Position numbers and translations under genes: made by a program. From contig CAJTYM010000027.1 of NCBI GenBank assembly GCA_910583835.1, positions 1-55,245 on the forward strand: a DNA stretch of 55,245 nt. The letters are read 5' to 3'. Position 1 is the stretch's first letter; every line of letters starts with the position of its first letter. This DNA is from an uncultured Lachnospiraceae bacterium. Its GTDB lineage: Bacteria > Bacillota > Clostridia > Lachnospirales > Lachnospiraceae. The notes beneath the pieces are model-generated. The model had not been told where the DNA came from. It saw only the letters and a program-made list of their open reading frames with translations, and made no database searches. Of this stretch, positions 17,424-25,443 are shown piece by piece.

Positions 17424-18530
17424 ATGCATGTTTTATGTAATCGGTTAGACAGGGCTTTTGCAGCCTACCAGCAGGAATTTGAAGAGAAAGCCGTGCAGGT
17501 GCTCCGCAGCGGCTTTTATGTGTTAGGGAAAGAGTTACAGTTATTCGAGCAGGAGTTTGCGCAGTTTGTGGGAGCGCGCCATTGCATAGGCGTGGGCAAC
17601 GGCCTGTCGGCGCTCAATATGGCAATCTATCTGTTAGGAATCGGAAAAGAGGACGAGGTGATTGTTCCTGCCAATACATATATTGCCAGCGTACTGAGCG
17701 TGACATTGAATGGTGCAACGCCGGTTTTTGTGGAACCGGATGCGTATTATAATATCGATGCCGATTTGATTGAGGAAGCAATTACCAAGAGGACGAAAGC
17801 CATACTGGCAGTGCATTTATACGGACAGGCTGCCAATATGGCGAAGATTATGGACATAGCTGGAAGATATAACCTCAGAGTGGTGGAAGACTGTGCCCAG
17901 TCCCATGGCGCGGCTTTCAAGGGTCGGCAGACCGGAACATTTGGCGATGTTGGATGCTTTTCTTTTTATCCCACGAAAAATCTTGGTGCATTTGGCGATG
18001 GCGGCGCGCTGGTAACAGATGATGCGGATTTGGCGGAACAGGCGAGGATGTTCCGCAATTATGGCAGCAAAAAGAAGTACCATAATGAGATTATGGGCGT
18101 CAATTCCCGCTTAGATGAGCTGCAGGCAGGCTTGCTGAGGGTAAAGCTTTACCATTACAGCGAATTTCTGGAAGAGCGTAAACAATTGGCGGCATATTAT
18201 GAAGAGAATATTAAAAACCCAGCCTTTCTGCTGCCCAAGGTGCGGGAGGGTGCAGAAACAGTCTGGCATCAGTATGTGGTGAGGGTGAAGTCCAGGGATG
18301 AGGTCCAGCAGAAGTTAAAATCCAGCGGCATAGACACGATGATCCACTATCCGATTCCGCCCTATCTGGCAGAATCCATGCGGTATTTAAATATTCCTGA
18401 GACAAGATATCCACTGGCGAGCCAGTATGCGCGGGAAGTATTGTCTTTGCCATTTTACAATGGCATGACGGAAGAAGAACAGGAATATGTGGTGGAAAAT
18501 ATCAATAAGCTTTCGTTGAGAAGACATTGA
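17424..18530 (+). CDS. DegT/DnrJ sugar aminotransferase (FdtB/QdtB-like)
   Basis: A 368-residue PLP enzyme of the sugar aminotransferase family. The PLP-binding lysine Lys185 is present in SFYPTKNLGAFGDGG, which clearly separates it from the His-type dehydratase at 4948. Other markers are GVGNGLSALNMAIY, EDCAQSHGA and the RNYGSKKKYHNEIMG segment typical of FdtB/QdtB, which aminate C3 of dTDP-3-keto-6-deoxyhexoses. This fits the FdtA-like ketoisomerase at 13857. The start codon has GGAAGGATAGG upstream. No acetyltransferase of the FdtC type is visible nearby. Confidence 0.87.
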   Translation: MHVLCNRLDRAFAAYQQEFEEKAVQVLRSGFYVLGKELQLFEQEFAQFVGARHCIGVGNGLSALNMAIYLLGIGKEDEVIVPANTYIASVLSVTLNGATPVFVEPDAYYNIDADLIEEAITKRTKAILAVHLYGQAANMAKIMDIAGRYNLRVVEDCAQSHGAAFKGRQTGTFGDVGCFSFYPTKNLGAFGDGGALVTDDADLAEQARMFRNYGSKKKYHNEIMGVNSRLDELQAGLLRVKLYHYSEFLEERKQLAAYYEENIKNPAFLLPKVREGAETVWHQYVVRVKSRDEVQQKLKSSGIDTMIHYPIPPYLAESMRYLNIPETRYPLASQYAREVLSLPFYNGMTEEEQEYVVENINKLSLRRH

Positions 18531-18615
18531 TGGAAAATGAGAAGGAGAATTCTTGATTTATGCTCTGGAATTAGGAAGTGGAAATGCATAAAAGATATAT
18601 AAAGGGAGAGGCATT

Positions 18616-20910
18616 ATGTTGAAAAAAGAACCATTGGTGTCAGTTTGCATGCCGTGTTACAATCATGAGGAATTTGTGGGGCAGGCAATTCAAAGCGTTT
18701 TGAGCCAGACGTATTCTAATTTTGAGTTAATTATAGTGGATGATGCTTCTGCAGATAATTCAGCAGAAGTGATACATAGTTTTGAAGATTCCAGGATACG
18801 TGTTAAAGTTATTGAAGAAAATACAGGGTTTGGGGCGGCAGAATATATGTTTCGGCAAGCGAGAGGAGAGTTTGTTTGTTGGCTGGATTCTGACGATATT
18901 TGGGAGCCTACCCTGTTGGAAAGGTATATGGAATTTTTTCAGGGACATAAAGAATGTGGAGCATGCTTTTGCAGGCCAATAATTATAGATGGTTCTGGGT
19001 GCATATTGACGGAACATTTATTTTGTTCTATTTTTTCCGAAGAAAACCTGAAAAATATGGAGAAGGAAAAGTGGTTTCGGAAAATTTTTATAGAAGGAAA
19101 TTACCTTTGCTCATCTACCCTTTGCATTAGGAAAAATATATATGAGCAAGTTGGAGAATTACGTTTTCAGTATAAACAGGTACATGATTATGATTATTGG
19201 CTTCGTTTTTTGCAGGTAGCAGAGATTTATGTGCTTCCGGATAGGTTAGCAAGGTATAGGATTCATTGGGAAGGGGAAAATGCAAATTTTAGTACACCAA
19301 CATCGGAGGTAATATGTCGTGATGAAGTGGAAAGGGCATATATATTGCTTGAAGTTATGGAGGGTGTAGGAGAAGGTTTTTTTATAAAGGCATTTTCCGA
19401 TTTGTTGTGTTTTTCTCCAGAAGAAGAAGGGTTTTGTCTGGAATGCGAAAAATTTTTAATGATAGAAAAATCAGAGGTTTGCCCGTCTCTTTCGGCAGTA
19501 TTTTATTATTATCGCCATTATCAGGATGAACGTTTTCGATATTATTGCAAAAATTATTATGGGATAACCAATAATATGATTTATGAAATGGCGGGAAATG
19601 TAAACATTGGCCAGTCAGAATCTTTGCTTAGTGATTCTAAGCCTAAACAGGAAAAGAAACCATTAACAAAAGATATGGTATTTAATCCGTGGGACAAACC
19701 TATCGCTGTCTGGGGAGCAGGGATAAGGACGGAGAAAATTATGAAAAATGGTCTCATTAATTTTCCCATAGAATGTATTATTGATAGAGAAAAAAAAAGT
19801 TTGGGTGCAATCAAGACGATTCTCCCTGATGTCATCGAGGATTGGAAGAAGTGCTATGTCATAGTGACGCCTAAAAAATTTGAAGATGAAATATTTCGTA
19901 TTCTGGAAGAAAAAGGGCTCCAGCATGGCGATGATTATATTGGTTATGATGAATTTTGCAAGTTTTCCTCTAAAATTTATAAAAATAAACTTTTTTCTGA
20001 CCTAAACAATGAATGTATTGCAACGGTAATAATGCCGGAGCTGCCGCTTGGCGATATGTGTGCAATCATAGGTTTTTTGAAAGCATATAAGGAGAAGATG
20101 GGAAAATCATTGGTGTTTTATGCGCTTGGCGAACATGGGAAGGAAGTATTGGAATTGTGTCCATATATTGAACGTGTAGAGAAGATTCCGATTGAATGTA
20201 TGGAATATTTGGAAGATACCGTGCGGGAAGGAAAAAACAATCTACTGGATATGAGAACTTTGCTTGCCGATGAAGATAAATTGGATTTTTTAAAGGTAGT
20301 TAAGAGGATATTGCAATTACCGGAAGGAATAAGGTATGACAGAATCACGCCAGGAATTTCATCAGATATGGAAAAAGTGGAAAAGCTGTTTCAGTCCTTA
20401 GGGCTAAGGGAGGGCAAGACCATATTTATCGCGCCAGATACGGATTTGTTCGGCCCTCTGGGAAAAGAATTGAAAAGCATAGCATTTTGGACACGCTTGA
20501 GTGAGGCTTTGGCTGAGGAAGGCTACGATGCTGTTTTTTATTCAAAAGAAGCAGTGGTGTCTGGCATACCGTATGTCTTTTTGGAACTCGCAGAACTTCC
20601 GAGGTTTATTGAGATGTGTGGAAACGTTGTCGGCATAAGGAGTGGATTACTGAATTTTATTGCCGTTTTCACAGATGTGGCAATCCAATGTTTTTGGCCG
20701 GAAGATGACAGCATATATTTCAATACGGATACTTGGAAAAATTTTGCAGAGAGGGGCAGCCTGTCGCAAACAGACAGGAGCCAAGAAATGATTGAGGCAG
20801 GGCTTGCGTTAACGAAAGAGATGAATAGGACAGATAAAGTATTTGAATTTGTCTGCCAAAACGATTGGCAGGATATTGAAACGATAATCAGGAATCTTAG
20901 GTTTATTTGA
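18616..20910 (+). CDS. GT2 glycosyltransferase fused to a Rossmann/GT-B-like module
   Basis: A 764-residue fusion. Residues 1-260 are a GT2 (GT-A) glycosyltransferase: SVCMPCYNHEEFVGQ, VDDASADNS and WLDSDD, the metal-binding DxD-type site. Residues 360-450 are the Rossmann-like domain (AVWGAGIRTEK from Trp366, IIDREK). Residues 450-764 match the 10826 protein closely (FLKAYKEKMGK, MCGNVVGIRSGLLNFIA). The second half may be another glycosyltransferase, so one chain could add two sugars in sequence. AAAGGGAG precedes ATG. The gene is A/T-rich compared with the aminotransferase gene before it. Confidence 0.8.
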   Translation: MLKKEPLVSVCMPCYNHEEFVGQAIQSVLSQTYSNFELIIVDDASADNSAEVIHSFEDSRIRVKVIEENTGFGAAEYMFRQARGEFVCWLDSDDIWEPTLLERYMEFFQGHKECGACFCRPIIIDGSGCILTEHLFCSIFSEENLKNMEKEKWFRKIFIEGNYLCSSTLCIRKNIYEQVGELRFQYKQVHDYDYWLRFLQVAEIYVLPDRLARYRIHWEGENANFSTPTSEVICRDEVERAYILLEVMEGVGEGFFIKAFSDLLCFSPEEEGFCLECEKFLMIEKSEVCPSLSAVFYYYRHYQDERFRYYCKNYYGITNNMIYEMAGNVNIGQSESLLSDSKPKQEKKPLTKDMVFNPWDKPIAVWGAGIRTEKIMKNGLINFPIECIIDREKKSLGAIKTILPDVIEDWKKCYVIVTPKKFEDEIFRILEEKGLQHGDDYIGYDEFCKFSSKIYKNKLFSDLNNECIATVIMPELPLGDMCAIIGFLKAYKEKMGKSLVFYALGEHGKEVLELCPYIERVEKIPIECMEYLEDTVREGKNNLLDMRTLLADEDKLDFLKVVKRILQLPEGIRYDRITPGISSDMEKVEKLFQSLGLREGKTIFIAPDTDLFGPLGKELKSIAFWTRLSEALAEEGYDAVFYSKEAVVSGIPYVFLELAELPRFIEMCGNVVGIRSGLLNFIAVFTDVAIQCFWPEDDSIYFNTDTWKNFAERGSLSQTDRSQEMIEAGLALTKEMNRTDKVFEFVCQNDWQDIETIIRNLRFI

Positions 20911-20960
20911 ACTTTTGGAGTTTCGTTGTTGGATAGTTGTAGTTTTGGGAGTTAGATGAT

Positions 20961-22172
20961 ATGTGTATTTATGAAATGAACAAAATTGGTACGGTATTGT
21001 TGGATTGTCTGGAGGTCGTTGCCTCAGATGGAAGGTTATGGATGGTGGGGATGGGACCTCAGGTTGTATATTCAGCGGATTATTCCTTTCAGGATATTGT
21101 TCCCGAGTATGTGATATCTAAATATGAAGATGATTCTCGGGCTGAAGTCTATCATTATATAAGAAAGAGGGGAAACGAGTTGTTCCTCTTTCCGGGCATG
21201 GGAAAGTATTTGCGGGTTATCAATTGTGAGACGGGGGCGGTGCAAAACATGGACCTGTTGTGTGAAAAATGGGATTGTGAATACTATTATACGCAGGATG
21301 TCATAGAGTTTGCTGACGTTTACTATATTTTTCCGGCATATTTTTCTAATCCATTGCTGCGGTTTGATGGGAAAGGGGTCCTGGAGTGTGCAGGCTGGAT
21401 AGAAGCTATGCAGAAGCTTGCTGGACGCAGTTCTGGTTTTGTGACGGAAAGCGTGATTTACGATGATGGAAAAGCGTGGATGCCATTACATGGGACAAAC
21501 CGTGTGGTATGTACGATTTTGGCAGAAATGCGTGTAGAATGTTATGATATTCCGAAAGATGGCTACTTTATAGATATCATGCAAAAACAAGGTGATTCGT
21601 TTTGGATTGTACCTTTTGGAATGGGCAATTATGTTATCCTCTGGTCTCCCGAAAAAGGAATTATAAAAGAATATAGCGATTTTTCTTCGGAACAGAGATT
21701 CTTGGAGGAGTATGCTTTTGCAAGGATTGTATGCAGGAGAGATTCTGTATGGTTCCTGCCGCGGGTTGCAGACGCAATCGTGGTTTTGGATTTAGATGCG
21801 GACAGATTTGAGGCGATTGAACTGCCGGAAGATTTCTGTAGAACAGGAGCCGGGAGTTTTCTTCCTAAGTGCTGTGCGTATGCGGTGAAAGGGAGCCAAC
21901 TCATCTTGCCAGCATGTGGAAGCGTGCAGCATCTGATTATTGATATGGATAAGAAAAAGATAATTTCTAAAATTGATGCCAAGTTGCTGGAAAGGGATTA
22001 TGAGAAAACATACAGGCGGCTGCAGAGGAGATATTATGGAGCTCGGGAATGGTTTTGCAAGGCTTTAGAAGATAGCCGCTTGTTAGAGTTGGAGAGGAAT
22101 GGAGGCCAGGGAAGGGCGATTGATTCCGAAACATATGGAGAAAAAATCTGGATGCGGATATGTAAAACGTGA
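20961..22172 (+). CDS. Beta-propeller-like protein of unknown function
   Basis: I do not recognise a named family. The 403 residues show about six loosely repeated units of 40-60 residues with pattern (aromatic)-x-x-P and a hydrophobic strand, such as ELFLFPGMG, VYYIFPAYF, KAWMPLHG, SFWIVPFGMG, SVWFLPRV and QLILPACG. This spacing fits blades of a beta-propeller. No signal peptide or membrane segment is seen, so it is probably cytoplasmic. Its neighbours are the GT2 fusion and the CitC-like protein, with only 18 bases to the latter, suggesting joint action. A scaffold or glycan-recognition role would be a guess. Confidence 0.6.
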   Translation: MCIYEMNKIGTVLLDCLEVVASDGRLWMVGMGPQVVYSADYSFQDIVPEYVISKYEDDSRAEVYHYIRKRGNELFLFPGMGKYLRVINCETGAVQNMDLLCEKWDCEYYYTQDVIEFADVYYIFPAYFSNPLLRFDGKGVLECAGWIEAMQKLAGRSSGFVTESVIYDDGKAWMPLHGTNRVVCTILAEMRVECYDIPKDGYFIDIMQKQGDSFWIVPFGMGNYVILWSPEKGIIKEYSDFSSEQRFLEEYAFARIVCRRDSVWFLPRVADAIVVLDLDADRFEAIELPEDFCRTGAGSFLPKCCAYAVKGSQLILPACGSVQHLIIDMDKKKIISKIDAKLLERDYEKTYRRLQRRYYGAREWFCKALEDSRLLELERNGGQGRAIDSETYGEKIWMRICKT

Positions 22173-22190
22173 TAGAATCAGTAATGTATT

Positions 22191-24392
22191 GTGTTTGTGG
22201 GAATAAGATTGGCGGAGGTTGAGGAGGTTAAAATCAGGCATATGATACGTTTTATGGATAAAGAAGTAATTTGTTTGCAATTAGAGTCTTATGACAGAGA
22301 TAAAATGTTTCGGTATTTTCTTAATATAAAAAACTGCGGCAGAAAGGGAATGGGAGAGATTGCCCTGATATATGATGGGGAAGAATATGTGGGTCTTGCT
22401 ACCTATAGCAGCGTATTGAACCGAAAAGGCGAAAATGGAATTCTCATTGGGAAATATGTAATGCTGCATAGTGAGGATTTGTTTTGCGGGTTGAACCATA
22501 TCTTCCGGGAGAAAGAAGGGGAAATGGAGTATATTCCTGTTTTTGATAAAAATGGACAATTACTGTATTTTGCATATGAGTATGAAGAACTATCCATCGA
22601 GGCGATGGAAAGGAATGTTTTGCCATTGTTAGAGGCCGGTAAGGCATTGCCTATCAGGGATTTGTATCCAGGGATTGAAAAAATATGTATATATGATTTT
22701 AATGAATGGGCCTATCGTTTTTATAAAATACTGAAGGCGCGGAATTTTCAAGTGGAAGTATTTGGAGAAAAATGGGCAACACTCTTTCCGAAAGTATATC
22801 AGGAAGACAGGATAAAATTTGGGGAAGTGTTGGCAGAGCGGATTATGAATATTTATGCGGAGGGGAAGAATGCTTTATTAGATGAAAGCTATCCTGATTC
22901 TGGATATAAACTGAATATATGTGATGCCTGGGGAATGGTGTTTGATATTGCTGAAGCAATGCTTTTATCTGAATATGACAGATTGAAGAAAGATTTGCGG
23001 AAAAAGAGGGCCATGGTTTTAACCATGATATTTCCGGATATAAGAAGAATTGGATTCCGTACAGCAGATGAATTCTATAGGAACAAGATTGGTTTGCTCC
23101 TGGAAAGGGGCGATTTGAATGGGAGCGATCCGATGGTAGTACGGCAGGTTGATAAATGCTGGGATAAAGAGGGAGAAAATAAGTTTCAAGATGCCATGGC
23201 TGTGGGAAAAAGATGGAAGAAACGAGGCATTATGGTAGGAAATGAAAGTGTTTTTTACGAATGTTATGGAAAAGGGCGTCATAGTTTGTATCTAATCGGT
23301 CCTTGTGTCGTGGAGGGGATTGGGGTGGACAGGGAGGACAGTTTAGGGGCTTGTGTCTGTCGGGAAATAGAGAAAATACCGGGGGGGGGGTATGCGGTAA
23401 AGTGTTTGGCGACAACTGGTTTTAATATTGAGGGGACCAAACGTATAGCAGAATCTTTGACGTTGTATGAGGGGGACGTAATCATACTGGTAGGGAATGA
23501 TCAGGCGTTCGTGAGAAGCTCAAACGACAAGATATCTGGTTATCCGAGTGATATAGATATGGAAGAGATATTGGTTCAGCGGAAGGAGGATTGGTTCTGG
23601 GATGCACCAGTTCATACAAACCAAAGAGGGAACAGGGAAATTGCGAAGGCGTTAACAGAAAAGTATTTATCGGAATATATACAGGGCATGGCAGGTAGCC
23701 AGGGCTTGGCCTTGCTTCAGCCAGGAAAGTGCTTTTTGCCGGATAGCATGGAACGCGGGCTGGAAAAATATATAGATAAAGTAAGGGCGGACGGCGTTCA
23801 AAAGGGAAGTATAGGGGCGATTGTCATGAACTGCAATCCCATGACGCTGGGGCATGAATATCTGATAAAGCAAGCCATGGCGCAGGTGGATTTCCTGTAT
23901 GTTTTCCTGGTGGAAGAAGATAAGTCAGAATTTCCATTTGCGGACAGGCTGGCGCTTGTGGAGTCCGTGACTGGGAAATATGAGAATGTAAAGGTTGTTC
24001 CATCGGGAAAATTTATTTTGTCTTATGAGACAATGCCCATTTATTTTGAAAAGGCCCAAAGGCAGGAAGAGATATTGGATGCCACACAGGATTTAAAGAT
24101 TTTTGGGAGTCAGATAGCTCCTAAGCTGGGAATCAATGTACGTTTTGTGGGGGAAGAACCCAATGATAAGATTACATTCCAGTATAATGAAGCAATGAAA
24201 GCCTTGCTTCCGGCATATGGGATACGTTTGGTGGAGATACCAAGGCTGGCAATAGACAGAACCATTGTCAGTGCTTCGGTTGTCAGAAAATATATGCATC
24301 AGGGCAGGCTGGATATGTGCAGGCGTTTTCTGCCGGAAGAGACATACAAATATTTGCTGCGTCACGGAGGAAGTGGAAGTGCACATGCGTGA
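22191..24392 (+). CDS. Three-part protein: unknown N-terminus, SGNH-like domain, CitC-like adenylyltransferase; G10 tract
   Basis: A 733-residue protein. The C-terminal 190 residues (from about 540) closely resemble the nucleotidyltransferase domain of citrate lyase ligase CitC: GAIVMNCNPMTLGHEYL (HxGH-type site), VFLVEEDKSEFPFADR, RFVGEEPNDK and SASVVRKYM. Residues 365-500 look like an SGNH/GDSL-type domain (LIGPCVVEGIG, then a distal DAPVHTNQRGNREIA with a possible catalytic Asp/His). No citrate lyase genes are present, so the CitC chemistry (acyl activation by adenylylation) is probably used for another acyl group, perhaps on a glycan. Ten G residues at 23381-23390 lie in the SGNH part. 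The start is uncertain: GTG 22191 or 22197, or ATG 22242 after GGAGG. Confidence 0.7.
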   Translation: MFVGIRLAEVEEVKIRHMIRFMDKEVICLQLESYDRDKMFRYFLNIKNCGRKGMGEIALIYDGEEYVGLATYSSVLNRKGENGILIGKYVMLHSEDLFCGLNHIFREKEGEMEYIPVFDKNGQLLYFAYEYEELSIEAMERNVLPLLEAGKALPIRDLYPGIEKICIYDFNEWAYRFYKILKARNFQVEVFGEKWATLFPKVYQEDRIKFGEVLAERIMNIYAEGKNALLDESYPDSGYKLNICDAWGMVFDIAEAMLLSEYDRLKKDLRKKRAMVLTMIFPDIRRIGFRTADEFYRNKIGLLLERGDLNGSDPMVVRQVDKCWDKEGENKFQDAMAVGKRWKKRGIMVGNESVFYECYGKGRHSLYLIGPCVVEGIGVDREDSLGACVCREIEKIPGGGYAVKCLATTGFNIEGTKRIAESLTLYEGDVIILVGNDQAFVRSSNDKISGYPSDIDMEEILVQRKEDWFWDAPVHTNQRGNREIAKALTEKYLSEYIQGMAGSQGLALLQPGKCFLPDSMERGLEKYIDKVRADGVQKGSIGAIVMNCNPMTLGHEYLIKQAMAQVDFLYVFLVEEDKSEFPFADRLALVESVTGKYENVKVVPSGKFILSYETMPIYFEKAQRQEEILDATQDLKIFGSQIAPKLGINVRFVGEEPNDKITFQYNEAMKALLPAYGIRLVEIPRLAIDRTIVSASVVRKYMHQGRLDMCRRFLPEETYKYLLRHGGSGSAHA
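23381..23390 (+). repeat. G10 homopolymer in coding sequence
   Basis: Ten consecutive G, flanked as TACC-G10-TATG, nearly the same context as the G9 tract at 12761. The frame is open with ten. A slip would remove the CitC-like domain. Confidence 0.9.
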
Positions 24393-25341
24393 AAAAATAT
24401 CAGTAATAATCCCAATCTATAATACAGCGGATTATCTGCCCAGATGCCTGGACAGCATATGCGGGCAGAAGTATGGGAATCTGGAGATTATATGCGTGGA
24501 TGACGGTTCCACGGACGGCTCGGGTGATATTGCCGAGCATTATGCCAGGAAGGACTCGCGGGTGCGGGTAATCCATAAAGCAAATGGCGGCGAAAGCAGC
24601 GCAAGGAATGTAGGGCTGCTAAGCAGTACCGGCGAATATGTGGCGTTTGTGGACTGCGATGACTGGCTGGAGCCTGACATGTACGAGGCAATGATATCTG
24701 CCATGAAACAGAACACGCTGGATATGGCAGCGTGCGGCTATTTCTGGGAGACGGAGGATGGCGGCAAACCGGTAGGAAACAGCTATCCGGTGTCGAAAGA
24801 GGTCTTCGGAAGGAAAGAATTGTTTGAATATGTGTATATCAGGGACCGTTACCGCGGAGTGACATCATGGATTTGGTGTAAGCTGTTTCACAGAAAGATT
24901 TTGCATGAGGATGGGGAACTGCTGGAATTTGATGAGAACCTGCGGTTTGGCGCGGACCTGGTATTTTTTATCAAGGCTGCCGCAAATGCAAGGCGGATTT
25001 GTTATCTGCAGACTCCGTTTTACCATTATTTCCAGCGGGAAAACTCTACTGCCCATACGAAGAATCTGCAGATTGCCTTTGACATCGTTATAGCGTACCA
25101 GCGGATGATTGACTACCTGGGGGAAATGCAGATTGAAATACAGATGATTCCATGGCTGCAGCGGTTTCAGGGATACCGGGCATCGTTAGTGGCAGAACAG
25201 GCAATCGAGCAGAAGGACAGCGGTATGCTTCACAAATGCCAGCAGGTTATGCGGGTACTGGAGCCTGTCTATAAACGGACAAATGAGGAATATCCAGAAC
25301 GTCTGCAGCGGTATGAATGGCTTTTGCATTATCAATTATGA
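24385..25341 (+). CDS. GT2 family glycosyltransferase
   Basis: About 318 residues. A canonical GT-A fold family 2 transferase: SVIIPIYNTADYLPRCLDS, VDDGSTDGS, NGGESSARNVGL and VDCDDW as the metal-binding site. It transfers a sugar from a nucleotide donor to a growing glycan in the cytoplasm. ATG 24385 begins right at the fold; GTG 24379 has better spacing (8 bases) from GGAGG, and both lie within the 3' end of the preceding gene, showing tight coupling. It is more G/C-rich than the preceding gene. Confidence 0.88.
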   Translation: MREKISVIIPIYNTADYLPRCLDSICGQKYGNLEIICVDDGSTDGSGDIAEHYARKDSRVRVIHKANGGESSARNVGLLSSTGEYVAFVDCDDWLEPDMYEAMISAMKQNTLDMAACGYFWETEDGGKPVGNSYPVSKEVFGRKELFEYVYIRDRYRGVTSWIWCKLFHRKILHEDGELLEFDENLRFGADLVFFIKAAANARRICYLQTPFYHYFQRENSTAHTKNLQIAFDIVIAYQRMIDYLGEMQIEIQMIPWLQRFQGYRASLVAEQAIEQKDSGMLHKCQQVMRVLEPVYKRTNEEYPERLQRYEWLLHYQL

Positions 25342-25370
25342 CAAGAAATTGTAAAAAGCAAAGTGCATTT

Positions 25371-25443
25371 CTTTTTGCAGGAGAATGCCGTATGTTATAA
25401 TCAATGATATCTCTTTTTGCAGGAGGAAGCTGTATGTCAAAAT
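25371..25443 (+). repeat. Tandem duplication of a ribosome-binding-site/start region
   Basis: CTTTTTGCAGGAGAATGCCG (25371-25390) then TATGTTATAATC is repeated 41 bases later as CTTTTTGCAGGAGGAAGCTG then TATGTCAAAATC. The first copy gives a two-codon minigene ATG-TTA-TAA and also an extended -10 TGTTATAAT (25393-25401); the second copy is the true start of the gene at 25434. Confidence 0.65.
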
